Source: an uncultured Ruminococcus sp.
Lineage (GTDB): Bacteria > Bacillota > Clostridia > Oscillospirales > Acutalibacteraceae
NCBI GenBank assembly: GCA_902798755.1
Contig: CADBYC010000005.1
Span: 24,891-88,890, forward strand
Direction of reading: 5' to 3'
DNA: 64,000 nucleotides
Below are positions 50,633 to 59,808 of this stretch, one piece after another (within the stretch, counting starts at the first letter, position 1; every line of letters begins with the position of its first letter). The notes beneath the pieces were generated by a model that saw only the letters and a program-made list of their open reading frames with translations, was not told the DNA's origin and did no database searches. Position numbers and translations under genes: made by a program.

Positions 50633-51862
50633 ATGCAGGCTATCAATAAGGAAAACATCAAGAAGGTCGTTCTCGCTTATTCGGGCGGTTTGGACACGTC
50701 CATCATCATCCCGTGGCTCAAAGAGAACTATAATAACTGCGAGGTCATCGCCGTTTCCGGCAACGTCGGTCAGAACGACGAGCTCGAGGGCTTAGAGGAA
50801 AAGGCGATCAAGACCGGCGCTTCCAAGCTCTATATCCTCGACCAGACCGAGGAGTATGTTGACGAGTACATCATCCCCACCATGAAGGCGGGCGCTGTTT
50901 ATGAGGATTACCTGCTTGGTACCTCCACCGCGCGTCCCTGCATCGCCAAGGGTCTTGTCGAGATCGCTCTCAAAGAGGGCGCCGACGCTATCTGTCACGG
51001 CTGTACCGGTAAGGGCAACGATCAGGTTCGTTTTGAGCTGGCGATCAAGCACTTCGCTCCCAATATGCCCATCATCGCTCCGTGGCGTATCTGGGACATC
51101 AAGTCCCGTGAGGAAGAGATCGAGTACGCCGAAGCGCACAATATCCCCCTCAAGATCAACCGTGAGACCAACTATAGTAAGGACAAGAACCTCTGGCATC
51201 TGAGTCACGAAGGTCTTGATCTCGAAGATACCAACAACGAGCCGACCTACGAGAAGCCCGGCTTCCTCGAGATGGGCGTTTCCCCGATCGACGCCCCCGA
51301 CGAGCCGACCTATATCACCCTCGAATTCGAAAAGGGCGTTCCCGTAGCGCTTGACAGCGAGAAGATGACCGCGAAGAACATTATCCTCAAGCTCAACGAG
51401 CTGGGCGGCAAGAACGGTATCGGTATCATCGATATCGTCGAGAACCGTCTTGTCGGCATGAAGTGCCGCGGCGTTTATGAGACCCCCGGCGGCACCATTC
51501 TCTACAAAGCGCACGAAGCGCTCGAGTCCATCTGCCTCGACAAGATGACCATGCACGAGAAACAGCGCCTTTCCATCACCTTTGCAGAGCTCGTCTACAA
51601 CGGCCAGTGGTTCACCCCTCTGCGCGAGGCTCTCTCCGCTTTTGTTGACAAGACTCAGGAGAAGGTCACCGGCTACGTCAAGCTCAAGCTCTATAAGGGC
51701 AACATCATCAAGGCGGGCGTTGACAGCCCCTACAGCCTCTACAGCGAGGAGATCGCGACCTTCGGCGAGTCCGACTACGACCAGACCGATTCTGCGGGCT
51801 TCATCAACCTCTACGGTCTGCCCATCAAGGTACAGGCTGTCGTAGACGAGAAAAATAAATAA
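50633..51862 (+). CDS. argG: Argininosuccinate synthase
   Basis: A 409-residue enzyme joining citrulline and aspartate with ATP. The N-type ATP pyrophosphatase loop is [20 protein letters not shown]; other signatures are [37 protein letters not shown] and [20 protein letters not shown]. Full length. GGAGG eight bases before the ATG. First gene of the arg cluster, behind two promoters and a probable ArgR operator. Confidence 0.97.
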   Translation: MQAINKENIKKVVLAYSGGLDTSIIIPWLKENYNNCEVIAVSGNVGQNDELEGLEEKAIKTGASKLYILDQTEEYVDEYIIPTMKAGAVYEDYLLGTSTARPCIAKGLVEIALKEGADAICHGCTGKGNDQVRFELAIKHFAPNMPIIAPWRIWDIKSREEEIEYAEAHNIPLKINRETNYSKDKNLWHLSHEGLDLEDTNNEPTYEKPGFLEMGVSPIDAPDEPTYITLEFEKGVPVALDSEKMTAKNIILKLNELGGKNGIGIIDIVENRLVGMKCRGVYETPGGTILYKAHEALESICLDKMTMHEKQRLSITFAELVYNGQWFTPLREALSAFVDKTQEKVTGYVKLKLYKGNIIKAGVDSPYSLYSEEIATFGESDYDQTDSAGFINLYGLPIKVQAVVDEKNK

Positions 51863-51980
51863 ATTTCTCGTCAGTGGAAAATCGCTTTGGCATGAATCGG
51901 ATAGAATCGTTCGAGCGAAGCGAGAATCATTCATTTTCAACTTTCCGTTTTCAATTTTCAATTCACAGATCAATGCTTAT

Positions 51981-52012
51981 GGGTCGGGGAAGTCTATCGA
52001 TACCCCCGACCC
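51981..52012 (+). terminator. Intercistronic hairpin between argG and argH
   Basis: GGGTCGGGG (51981-51989) pairs with CCCCGACCC (52004-52012), nine bp, without a following T-run. It may attenuate or process the transcript rather than end it. Confidence 0.45.
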
Positions 52013-52032
52013 TCACGGCGTATATAGCACAT

Positions 52033-52080
52033 AAGGCTCCCTTTTCTAAGGGAGCTGTCGCCGAACGGCGACTGAGAGTT
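52033..52080. repeat. Dispersed repeat family E, short copy
   Basis: AAGGCTCCCTTTTCTAAGGG AGCTGTCGCCGAACGGCGAC: two adjacent small hairpins. The first recurs at 54632 and, in altered form, at the argD end. Confidence 0.75.
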
Positions 52081-52127
52081 AGTATCAATCATCGCAAAGC
52101 GATCCACCGAATCAAAGGAAGATTATT

Positions 52128-53498
52128 ATGGCTAAAATGTGGGCGGGACGCACCGCCGGAGACACCAGCAAGTTAGCGGACGAATTCAACAGCTCCATCG
52201 GCTTTGACTCCCGCATGTATAAGGAAGATATCACAGGATCTATCGCTCACGCGCAAATGCTCGCAAAGCAAGGCATCATCGAGCGCAGAGAGGCAGATAC
52301 CCTCTGCGACGAGCTCTTAAAGATCCTCGAGGATATTACCACAGGCAAACTGCCTATTGATATGAACGCCGAGGATATCCACATGTTCGTTGAAGAGGAG
52401 CTGACTAAGCGTGTCGGCGACGTCGGCAAGAAGCTCCATACCGCGCGTTCGAGAAACGACCAGGTCGCCCTCGACCTGCGTATGTATCTGATGAACCGCG
52501 TCGACGAGCTGTGCGCCGATACAAAGCATCTGGTCGCCGCTCTGACCGATAAGGCGGAGGAGTACAAAGAGGCGATCATGCCGGGCTACACCCATCTGCA
52601 AAGAGCCCAGCCCATTATGTTCGGCCATCACCTGCTCGCCTATACCATGATGCTCCTGCGCGACGTCGACCGCATGACCGACTGTAAGCGCCGCATGAAT
52701 ATCTCCCCGATCGGCTGCTGCGCTTTGGCGGGCACTACCTATGACACCGACCGTTATTTCGAAGCCGAGCAGCTCGGCTTTGACGGTATCGCCATGAACT
52801 CCCTCGACGGCGTATCCGACCGTGATTTTGTCATTGAGCTATTGTCCGATATCGCGATCCTGATGATGCACCTCTCCCGCCTTTCCGAAGAGATCATCCT
52901 CTGGTCATCTTGGGAATTCGGCTTTGTCGAGCTTTCCGACGCCTACACCACCGGCTCGTCCATCATGCCGCAGAAGAAGAACTCCGATATGGCGGAGCTT
53001 GTCCGCGGCAAGACAGGCAGAGTATACGGCGATCTGATGGGCGCTTTGACCGTGCTCAAGGGTCTGCCCCTTGCCTACAATAAGGATATGCAGGAGGACA
53101 AGGAGGGCGTGTTCGACGCGGTCGATACCGCCTCGATGTCCGTGCAGATCTTTATCGGCATGATCTCGACTATGAAGGTCAAGTGTGAGAACATGAAGAA
53201 GGCGGCGCAGCGTGGCTTTATCAACGCGACCGACCTTGCCGATTATCTGACGAAGAAGGGCATGCCTTTCCGCTCCGCGTACAAGATCTCCGGCTCCATC
53301 GTCGCCTATTGCATCGAGCACGGCGAAGTCCTCGAGACCCTCCCGCTCGAAAAATATAAAGAATATTCCGACCTGTTCGAAGAAGATCTCTACGAGGATA
53401 TCGACCTCTTCAATTGCGTGAACAAGCGCAATTCCGTCGGCGGCACCTCGGTACAGTCCATCGAACAGCAGATCAAATTTGTAAGAGAGAAACTGTAA
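52128..53498 (+). CDS. argH: Argininosuccinate lyase
   Basis: A 456-residue fumarase/aspartase-superfamily enzyme releasing arginine and fumarate. Marks: MWAGRTAGDTSKLADEFNSS, LHTARSRNDQVALDLRMYLM, GYTHLQRAQPIMFGHHLLAY, and the signature TTGSSIMPQKKNSDMAELVR. Full length. AAAGGAAG precedes the ATG. Fumarate from this reaction could feed the fumarase and malic enzyme encoded at 29.6-32.3 kb. Confidence 0.97.
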   Translation: MAKMWAGRTAGDTSKLADEFNSSIGFDSRMYKEDITGSIAHAQMLAKQGIIERREADTLCDELLKILEDITTGKLPIDMNAEDIHMFVEEELTKRVGDVGKKLHTARSRNDQVALDLRMYLMNRVDELCADTKHLVAALTDKAEEYKEAIMPGYTHLQRAQPIMFGHHLLAYTMMLLRDVDRMTDCKRRMNISPIGCCALAGTTYDTDRYFEAEQLGFDGIAMNSLDGVSDRDFVIELLSDIAILMMHLSRLSEEIILWSSWEFGFVELSDAYTTGSSIMPQKKNSDMAELVRGKTGRVYGDLMGALTVLKGLPLAYNKDMQEDKEGVFDAVDTASMSVQIFIGMISTMKVKCENMKKAAQRGFINATDLADYLTKKGMPFRSAYKISGSIVAYCIEHGEVLETLPLEKYKEYSDLFEEDLYEDIDLFNCVNKRNSVGGTSVQSIEQQIKFVREKL

Positions 53499-53551
53499 AA
53501 AAGGAATTCTTTTGACAGTTGATTACTTTTGATAGGACTGTTAACGCTATC

Positions 53552-53660
53552 GTAGGGACGAGCATTGCTCGTCCGTTGGTAGCAACTTTGAATTCCTATC
53601 TGAGGTTTCAGATGTCTGCAAAGTCCGTCTGTTTGCGGACGACCATTGGTCGTCCCTACG
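53552..53660. repeat. Palindromic dispersed repeat family D
   Basis: GTAGGGACGAGCATTGCTCG and CGACCATTGGTCGTCCCTAC are inverted ends; small hairpins GAGCATTGCTC and GACCATTGGTC lie inside each end. It fills the argH-argC gap. Confidence 0.8.
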
Positions 53661-53713
53661 GCAGGGTATGATTTGCTTTGCCTTTAACATGGATTTGGAA
53701 GGGAAAAATAAAC

Positions 53714-54634
53714 ATGCACAAAATATTCATCGACGGCAGCGCCGGTACTACGGGTCTCCGGATCCGTGAAAGGCTCTCACAGCGCAAGGATCTCGAGCTG
53801 ATGATCCTGCCCGACGAGCTGAGAAAAGACCCCTCCGCGCGTGCCGAAATGCTCAACAAAAGCGATATCAGCTTCCTCTGCCTGCCCGATCAGGCGGCGA
53901 TCGAAGCGGTATCCTTGATACACGATCCCGATACGGTCGTCATTGATACCTCCACCGCCCACCGCACGGCTGACGGCTGGACCTACGGCATGCCTGAGCT
54001 GACAGGCTTGCGTGAACAGATCAAGACCTCCACCCGTATCGCGAACCCCGGCTGTCACGCTTCGGGCTTTATCTCCCTTGTCCGCCCTCTCGTCGAGCTG
54101 GGGCTTCTTTCGAAGGACAGCGCCCTGTCCTGCTTCTCGCTGACGGGCTATTCGGGCGGCGGCAAGAAGATGATCGCCGAGTACGAGGCAGAGGACCGCG
54201 ATCCTTTACTGGACGCTCCCCGTATCTACGCCCTCCCGCAGGCGCACAAGCACCTCCCCGAGATGGCTAAGCTCTGCTCCCTTACGCGCGACCCCGTGTT
54301 CAGCCCCATCGTCGCTTCCTATTACAGCGGCATGGAGGTCAGCGTTTCGCTTACCCGCGATATGCTCTCCTGCTCCTTAGAGGATATCAAGACCGCCTAT
54401 AAGGATTATTACAAAACGGGCTTGATCCGCTATGACGATTCCACCGAGGGCGGCTTCATCAGCGCTTCCTCGTTCAGCGGGCGTGACGATATGATCGTTT
54501 CCGCGTTCGGCAACGACGAGCGCATCACCCTGATCTCCCGCTTTGATAACCTCGGCAAGGGCGCGTCCGGCGCGGCGATCCAGAACATGAATATCCGTCT
54601 CGGACTCAATGAGTCCGAAGGCTTGGTAATATAA
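53714..54634 (+). CDS. argC: N-acetyl-gamma-glutamyl-phosphate reductase (short, type 2)
   Basis: A 306-residue NADPH enzyme reducing N-acetylglutamyl phosphate. It begins KIFIDGSAGTTGLRIRERLS, has ISFLCLPDQAAIEAVSLIHD, the catalytic cysteine in TRIANPGCHASGFISLVRPL, LTGYSGGGKKMIAEYEAED, and ends DNLGKGASGAAIQNMNIRLG. The short length and missing N-terminal extension mark the type 2 form. Start 53714 follows GGAAGGG. A repeat lies on each side. Confidence 0.95.
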   Translation: MHKIFIDGSAGTTGLRIRERLSQRKDLELMILPDELRKDPSARAEMLNKSDISFLCLPDQAAIEAVSLIHDPDTVVIDTSTAHRTADGWTYGMPELTGLREQIKTSTRIANPGCHASGFISLVRPLVELGLLSKDSALSCFSLTGYSGGGKKMIAEYEAEDRDPLLDAPRIYALPQAHKHLPEMAKLCSLTRDPVFSPIVASYYSGMEVSVSLTRDMLSCSLEDIKTAYKDYYKTGLIRYDDSTEGGFISASSFSGRDDMIVSAFGNDERITLISRFDNLGKGASGAAIQNMNIRLGLNESEGLVI

Positions 54635-54802
54635 GGCTCCCTTTGGTAAAGGGAGCTCCCGCGGGAGCGGATGAGGGATTGTACAAAAGGAGCGTAGCGA
54701 CCAACCAAATAAATAATTAGTTGCTCGTTTCACTCAATCAATTATGCAATCCCTCTGAGTTCGCTTAACGCGAACCCACCTCCCTTAGGAAAGGGAGGTT
54801 AA
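54632..54802. repeat. Dispersed repeat family E, full palindromic copy
   Basis: AAGGCTCCCTTTGGTAAAGG and CCTCCCTTAGGAAAGGGAGG are the ends; GGATGAGGGATTGTACAAAA near the left and AATTATGCAATCCCTCTGAG near the right are inverted to each other. Short hairpins GCTCCCGCGGGAGC and GTTCGCTTAACGCGAAC lie inside. The left end overlaps the last base triplet of argC. Confidence 0.8.
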
Positions 54803-54825
54803 TGCACTCCGAAAGAAGGAACCAT

Positions 54826-56043
54826 ATGATGAAATTGATCAACGGCGGCGTGACCGCGGCACAGGGCTTCAAGGCGTCCGGCGTGCATTGCGGTATCCGC
54901 AGAAATACAAGTAAAAACGATCTTTCGCTGATCGTCAGCGACGTCCCCGCGACCGCGGCGGCGGTCTATACCACCAATCTCGTCAAGGGCGCTCCCCTGA
55001 CCGTCACCAAGGCGCATATCATGGACGGCAAGGCGCAGGCGGTCATCTGCAATTCCGGCAACGCCAATACCTGCAACGCAAACGGTATCGAGATCGCCGA
55101 GGGTATGGCTCAGTTGGTCGCTGAGAGAACCGCCGTCAGCGCAAGCGACGTCGTCGTCGCTTCCACGGGCGTCATCGGTCAGCCTTTGAGCCTTGACCCC
55201 ATCAAAAGCGGCATGGACGAGCTTGTTTCCAAGCTCAGTGTCGAGGGCGGTCACGAGGCGGCTCTCGGTATCATGACCACCGACACGATCCCCAAAGAGG
55301 TCGCGGTCGAATTCACCTGCGGCGGCAAAGTTTGCCGTATCGGCGGTATCGCCAAGGGCAGCGGCATGATCCACCCGAACATGGCGACCATGCTGGTGTT
55401 CATCACCTGTGACGTCGCGATCTCTCCCGCTATGCTCCAAAAGGCGCTCTCGGGCGATATCCAAAATACCTTCAATATGATCTCCATCGACGGCGACACC
55501 TCCACTAACGACATGGTCACCGTCCTCGCAAACGGTCTTGCGGGCAACGCCGAGATCACCGCCGAGGGCGAGGATTTCACCGCCTTCATGCAGGCGCTCA
55601 ATACCGTGACCGTCAGCCTGTGCCGCATGATCGCGGGCGACGGCGAGGGCGCTACCAAGCTGCTCGAGTGCAAGGTCAGCGGCGCAAAGTCTTTAGCGAT
55701 CGCGAAAACCGTCGCAAAGTCCGTCATCTGCTCCAGTCTGTTAAAGGCGGCAATGTTCGGCGCCGACGCTAACTGGGGACGTGTCCTCTGTGCCATCGGC
55801 TATTCGGGCGCTGACATCGATGTCAATAAGATCGACGTATCCTTCAAGAGCGCCAAGGGCGAGATCTCTGTCTGCAAAAACGGCGCGGGTATCGAGTTCA
55901 GTGAGGAAAAGGCGAAGGAGATCCTGCTTGAGAAAGAGATCGAGATCTTAGTCGCTTTGAACGACGGCGATTTCAGCTCCACCGCGTGGGGCTGTGATCT
56001 GACCTACGATTACGTCAAGATCAACGGCGATTATAGGACATAA
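54826..56043 (+). CDS. argJ: Bifunctional glutamate N-acetyltransferase / N-acetylglutamate synthase
   Basis: A 405-residue self-cleaving enzyme that recycles the acetyl group from N-acetylornithine to glutamate, so no argA is needed. The autocleavage motif is in GMIHPNMATMLVFITCDVAI, with threonine as new N-terminus of the beta chain. Also seen: GVHCGIRRNTSKNDLSLIVS, NSGNANTCNANG and GADANWGRVLCAIGYSG. AAGGA five bases before ATG 54826; 54829 is possible. Length is normal. Confidence 0.95.
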   Translation: MMKLINGGVTAAQGFKASGVHCGIRRNTSKNDLSLIVSDVPATAAAVYTTNLVKGAPLTVTKAHIMDGKAQAVICNSGNANTCNANGIEIAEGMAQLVAERTAVSASDVVVASTGVIGQPLSLDPIKSGMDELVSKLSVEGGHEAALGIMTTDTIPKEVAVEFTCGGKVCRIGGIAKGSGMIHPNMATMLVFITCDVAISPAMLQKALSGDIQNTFNMISIDGDTSTNDMVTVLANGLAGNAEITAEGEDFTAFMQALNTVTVSLCRMIAGDGEGATKLLECKVSGAKSLAIAKTVAKSVICSSLLKAAMFGADANWGRVLCAIGYSGADIDVNKIDVSFKSAKGEISVCKNGAGIEFSEEKAKEILLEKEIEILVALNDGDFSSTAWGCDLTYDYVKINGDYRT

Positions 56044-56066
56044 AAGGCTTGGCAGAAACGCTTATT

Positions 56067-56179
56067 GTAGGGTACGGCATTTATGACGTACCATAGAATG
56101 ACGGGCTTTATTAACAGTAGAAGCGTGAGATAGGATTGATAGCGGCTACAACGCTATATCGACAAGCGCCGTATCCTAC
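56067..56179. repeat. Palindromic dispersed repeat family C, copy 2
   Basis: GTAGGGTACGGCAT at the left and GCGCCGTATCCTAC at the right; GACGTACCATAGAATGACGG inside matches copy 1 at 43936. It fills the argJ-argB gap. Confidence 0.85.
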
Positions 56180-56210
56180 AGCTCACATATAAATTGTTAT
56201 TGAGGTAACC

Positions 56211-57080
56211 ATGAACAACGATTTTTCAAACGCGGAGCGCGCCGAGGTACTGTGCGCCGCTCTGCCGTATATCAAGAAGTATAACGGCAAGATCGTCGTC
56301 GTCAAATACGGCGGTAACGCCATGATCAACGAAGAGTTGAAGCAGCAGGTCATGCAGGATATCGTCCTGTTATGGCTCATCGGCGTGAAGGTCGTGCTGG
56401 TGCACGGCGGCGGTCCCGATATCAACGAAATGATGGAGAAGCTCGGCAAAGAGCCCAAGTTCGTCGACGGCTTGCGCGTGACCGACAAAGAGACTGTCGA
56501 TATCGTCCAGATGGTGCTCTCGGGCAAGGTCAATAAGACCCTTGTCAACCTGATCGAGTCTAAGGGCGGTCAGGCGATGGGCATCTCGGGCATGGACGGC
56601 AGACTCATCGAAGCCGAGATGAAGGACGAGCGACTCGGCTACGTCGGCAACGTCACCAATATCCGCCCTGAGCCGATCATGGACTTGCTCGAAAAGGGCT
56701 ATATCCCCGTCGTGTCCACCATCGGCTGTGACAAGGACGGCAACGCCTATAACATCAACGGCGACACCGCCGCGGCATATATCGCGGGCGCGATCAAGGC
56801 GGAGCGCTTGATCATGATGACCGATATCGCGGGCATCTTAAAGGACAAGGACGACCCCGACAGCCTGATCCCCCAGATCACCGTCAGTGAAGCCCAGACC
56901 CTCTATCGCGACGGCATTATCTCAGGCGGCATGATCCCCAAGGTCGGCTGCTGTATCGAAGCCATCTACAAGGGCGTGCAGAAGGTCATCATCATGGACG
57001 GCAGAGTGCCCCATTCTATCCTGATGGAGCTGATGACCGACGAAGGCGCGGGCACGATGGTGCTCGCCGATAATAATTGA
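56211..57080 (+). CDS. argB: Acetylglutamate kinase
   Basis: A 289-residue amino-acid kinase phosphorylating N-acetylglutamate. It has IVVVKYGGNAMINEELKQQV, VVLVHGGGPDINEMMEKLG, the substrate loop GLRVTDKETVDIVQMVLSGK, NINGDTAAAYIAGAIKAERL and GMIPKVGCCIEAIYKGVQK. The N-terminal helix before the kinase fold (NDFSNAERAEVLCAALPYIK) is of the kind found in arginine-inhibited forms, so feedback control is likely. TGAGGTAACC precedes the ATG. Confidence 0.96.
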   Translation: MNNDFSNAERAEVLCAALPYIKKYNGKIVVVKYGGNAMINEELKQQVMQDIVLLWLIGVKVVLVHGGGPDINEMMEKLGKEPKFVDGLRVTDKETVDIVQMVLSGKVNKTLVNLIESKGGQAMGISGMDGRLIEAEMKDERLGYVGNVTNIRPEPIMDLLEKGYIPVVSTIGCDKDGNAYNINGDTAAAYIAGAIKAERLIMMTDIAGILKDKDDPDSLIPQITVSEAQTLYRDGIISGGMIPKVGCCIEAIYKGVQKVIIMDGRVPHSILMELMTDEGAGTMVLADNN

Positions 57081-57248
57081 TAGCCTTCCCCTTGAGGGGA
57101 AGGTGTCACCCAAAGGGTGACGGATGAGGTGAAAGCCTTTCCAATCACTCAATTAACGGAATGAGGCAGAAATGTTTCCACCTCGTCCGACCTTTTCGGC
57201 TTTAGAGCCGAAAAGCCCACCTTCCTCTCAAGGGGAAGGCTATAAGGA
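57081..57248. repeat. Palindromic dispersed repeat family B, second full copy
   Basis: GCCTTCCCCTTGAGGGGAAG and CCTCTCAAGGGGAAGGC ends; hairpins GTGTCACCCAAAGGGTGACG and CTTTTCGGCTTTAGAGCCGA inside. The right end continues ATAAGGAG, which is the argD ribosome site, exactly as at ddl. Confidence 0.88.
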
Positions 57249-57259
57249 GAATGTTTTAT

Positions 57260-58414
57260 ATGAGTATCAAACAGACTGACGAGCGCTATATCGCGCATAC
57301 CTATAAACGCTTTGATGTGACCATCGTCAAGGGCGAAGGCTGTCTTTGTTGGGACGATAACGGCAAGGAGTATATCGACATGACCTCGGGCATCGGCGTC
57401 AACGCCTTCGGCTATTCCGATCCCGTATGGGCACAGGCGGTCGCTGAACAGGCACAGCTCTTACAGCATACCTCTAATTTATACTACACCGCTCCCTGCG
57501 CGGAGCTTGCGGAGATCCTCTGCACCCGCACAGGCATGGACAAGGTGTTTTTCGGCAATTCCGGCGCGGAAGCCAACGAATGCGCCATAAAGATCGCGCG
57601 TAAATACGCCGCCGAGCACAAGGGAGAGGACTATTACAATATCATCACCCTGCACAAGAGCTTCCACGGCAGGACTCTGACTACCCTCGCCGCGACAGGA
57701 CAGGACAATTTCCATCACACCTTCCTGCCGCTGACCGACGGCTTCCTCTACGCCGAGCCGAACGATATCGAAGGCTTACAGAAGCTCGTATCCGATAACA
57801 AGGTCGCGGGTATCCTGATCGAGACCGTTCAGGGCGAGGGCGGTGTGAACGCCCTTGACGCCGACTTTGTCAAAGCGGTCGAGCGCATTTGTAAAGAGAA
57901 CGACATCGTCTTTATGGTCGACGAGGTGCAGACCGGCAACGGTCGTACCGGCAAGCTCTATTCCTATATGCACTTCGGCGTTCAGCCCGACGTTGTCTCC
58001 ACCGCCAAGGGTCTCGCGGCAGGTCTGCCGATGGGCGCGACTTTGATGAGCAAGAAGGTGTCCGACGTCTTTTCCTACGGCGATCACGGTTCCACCTTCG
58101 GCGGCAATCCCGTTTGCGCCGCGGCGGCGATCTCCGTGCTGAGCCGCATGGACGATGCGTTTTTGGCAGAAGTCGCCGAAAAGGGCAGCTATGTCAAAAC
58201 CCGTCTTGAAGAAGCAGGCTATGAAGTCAGCGGTCTCGGTCTGATGATCGGTATCAAGACCAAGAAGCCCGTTGCCGAAGTCCTCTCCGCTTGTATCGAA
58301 AAAGGCGTTCTCTGCCTCTCCGCCAAGGATAAGCTGAGATTATTGCCCCCGCTGAATATCCCGACCGAACAGCTTCAAAAGGCTGTCGATGTGATCATAG
58401 CCTCCCTTTCCTAA
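57260..58414 (+). CDS. argD: Acetylornithine aminotransferase
   Basis: A 384-residue class III PLP aminotransferase. Features: DDNGKEYIDMTSGIGVNAFG, FFGNSGAEANECAIKIARKY, FHGRTLTTLAATGQ, VDEVQTGNGRTGKLY (PLP aspartate) and the Schiff-base lysine in VVSTAKGLAAGLPMGATLMS. Full length. AAGGAG, supplied by repeat B, is ten bases before ATG 57260. The last codons (CTT TCC TAA) match the end motif of repeat E, so a repeat seems to have supplied the C-terminus. Confidence 0.95.
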   Translation: MSIKQTDERYIAHTYKRFDVTIVKGEGCLCWDDNGKEYIDMTSGIGVNAFGYSDPVWAQAVAEQAQLLQHTSNLYYTAPCAELAEILCTRTGMDKVFFGNSGAEANECAIKIARKYAAEHKGEDYYNIITLHKSFHGRTLTTLAATGQDNFHHTFLPLTDGFLYAEPNDIEGLQKLVSDNKVAGILIETVQGEGGVNALDADFVKAVERICKENDIVFMVDEVQTGNGRTGKLYSYMHFGVQPDVVSTAKGLAAGLPMGATLMSKKVSDVFSYGDHGSTFGGNPVCAAAAISVLSRMDDAFLAEVAEKGSYVKTRLEEAGYEVSGLGLMIGIKTKKPVAEVLSACIEKGVLCLSAKDKLRLLPPLNIPTEQLQKAVDVIIASLS

Positions 58415-58545
58415 GGTGAGATTCTGTCCAAAACTTGTTTTGGGTTACAGAATCCATACACCGGAGAGGTGGCACGAAGTGCCGGAGGGTTGGAACCCCC
58501 GTAGCTAATACGATATTCCCTCTGAAGGAGGGATCAAATCAATCA
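58407..58545. repeat. Family E-like repeat with inserted hairpin
   Basis: CTTTCCTAAGG at the argD stop is followed by an inserted perfect hairpin pair GATTCTGT / ACAGAATC (58420-58452), then GAGGTGGCACGAAGTGCCGG and CCCTCTGAAGGAGGG. It fills the argD-argF gap. Confidence 0.65.
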
Positions 58546-58560
58546 TACCGAGGTGTCACC

Positions 58561-59547
58561 ATGAACCTGAAAAACCAACATTTCCTGAAATTATTAGACC
58601 TTACCCCCGAACAGATCAACGGCTTGTTAGACCTCGCCGCCGATCTGAAGGCGAAGAAAAAGGCCGGAATACCCCACCGCCTGTGCGAGGGCAAGAGTAT
58701 CGCCCTGATCTTTGAAAAGACCTCCACCCGCACCCGCTGCGCGTTCGAGGTCGCGGCGGCTGATCTCGGCATGCACCCGACCTACCTCGACCCCTCAGGC
58801 TCCCAGATCGGCAAGAAGGAGTCGATCGCCGATACCGCCCGTGTGCTTGGCAGGATGTACGACGCCATCGAGTACCGCGGCTACGGCCAGACGATCGTCG
58901 AAGAGCTGGCAAAATTCGCGGGCGTTCCCGTCTACAACGGCCTTACCAACGAGTTCCACCCCACCCAGATCTTAGCCGACTTCCTCACGATCCGCGAGCA
59001 TTTCGGTGATCTGAAGGGTAAGAAGCTCGTCTACATGGGCGACGCGCGCTACAATATGGGTAACTCCCTGATGGTCGGCTGTGCCAAGATGGGCATGCAC
59101 TTTGTCGCCTGCGCGCCGAAGAAATATTTCCCCAACGCCGAGCTGGTCGCCCGGTGCCGGGCTGTCGAAAAGGACACGGGCGCCGTCCTCGAATTCATCG
59201 AAGACCCCATGACCGCGACAAAGAACGCCGACGTCATCTATACCGACGTGTGGGTCTCTATGGGTGAGCCCGACGAAGTCTGGGAGGAGCGTATCCGTGA
59301 TCTCAGCCCCTATCAGGTGAACAGAAAGCTCATGGACAACGCAGGCGAGGGGTGCCGCTTCATGCACTGCCTGCCCGCTTTCCATGACCTGAACACCACC
59401 ATCGGCAAGCAGATCCACGACAAATTCGGTATCGACTGCATGGAGGTCACCGACGAGGTATTCGAGAGTGAACGCTCCATCGTCTTTGACGAAGCCGAGA
59501 ACCGCATGCACACCATCAAAGCGGTCATCGCCGCAACCCTTGCGTGA
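58561..59547 (+). CDS. argF: Ornithine carbamoyltransferase
   Basis: A 328-residue transcarbamylase making citrulline. The carbamoyl-phosphate loop is [40 protein letters not shown], the ornithine-side [16 protein letters not shown] and the catalytic HCLPAFHD are present. GAGGTGTCACC precedes ATG 58561; the frame is open to 58435 but that part covers a repeat. Last gene of the arginine cluster; a terminator follows. Confidence 0.97.
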   Translation: MNLKNQHFLKLLDLTPEQINGLLDLAADLKAKKKAGIPHRLCEGKSIALIFEKTSTRTRCAFEVAAADLGMHPTYLDPSGSQIGKKESIADTARVLGRMYDAIEYRGYGQTIVEELAKFAGVPVYNGLTNEFHPTQILADFLTIREHFGDLKGKKLVYMGDARYNMGNSLMVGCAKMGMHFVACAPKKYFPNAELVARCRAVEKDTGAVLEFIEDPMTATKNADVIYTDVWVSMGEPDEVWEERIRDLSPYQVNRKLMDNAGEGCRFMHCLPAFHDLNTTIGKQIHDKFGIDCMEVTDEVFESERSIVFDEAENRMHTIKAVIAATLA

Positions 59548-59567
59548 TTACAATTTATATCATGATA

Positions 59568-59597
59568 AGAGCCTTTCCGAGCGGAGAGGCTCTTTTT
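59568..59597 (+). terminator. Terminator of the arginine cluster
   Basis: AGAGCC (59568-59573) pairs with GGCTCT (59588-59593), with further pairing inside (CCG/CGG), followed by TTTTTG. Confidence 0.8.
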
Positions 59598-59808
59598 GCG
59601 TCTGAAAAGCATTGTTCTCAACGGCGTTTTGCAATTCTTCCGATATACGATTGAAAACACAGCCTGTCTTACGAAATCCCCAAAAAGGTTACCGAAATAT
59701 CCATCCATACCCCGACAAACACACGCCCTCTTATCCGCTATACTTATGACATAAATCATATGCGGACAGAACAGAAAGTATTCCTGTCTGCCAAAAAGGA
59801 TGATGTTG

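Noticed and set aside
50792-51973. A 393-codon minus-strand open frame opposite argG
   Set aside because: Complement of strongly biased argG codons; it runs through the argG stop into a non-coding gap and has no family features.
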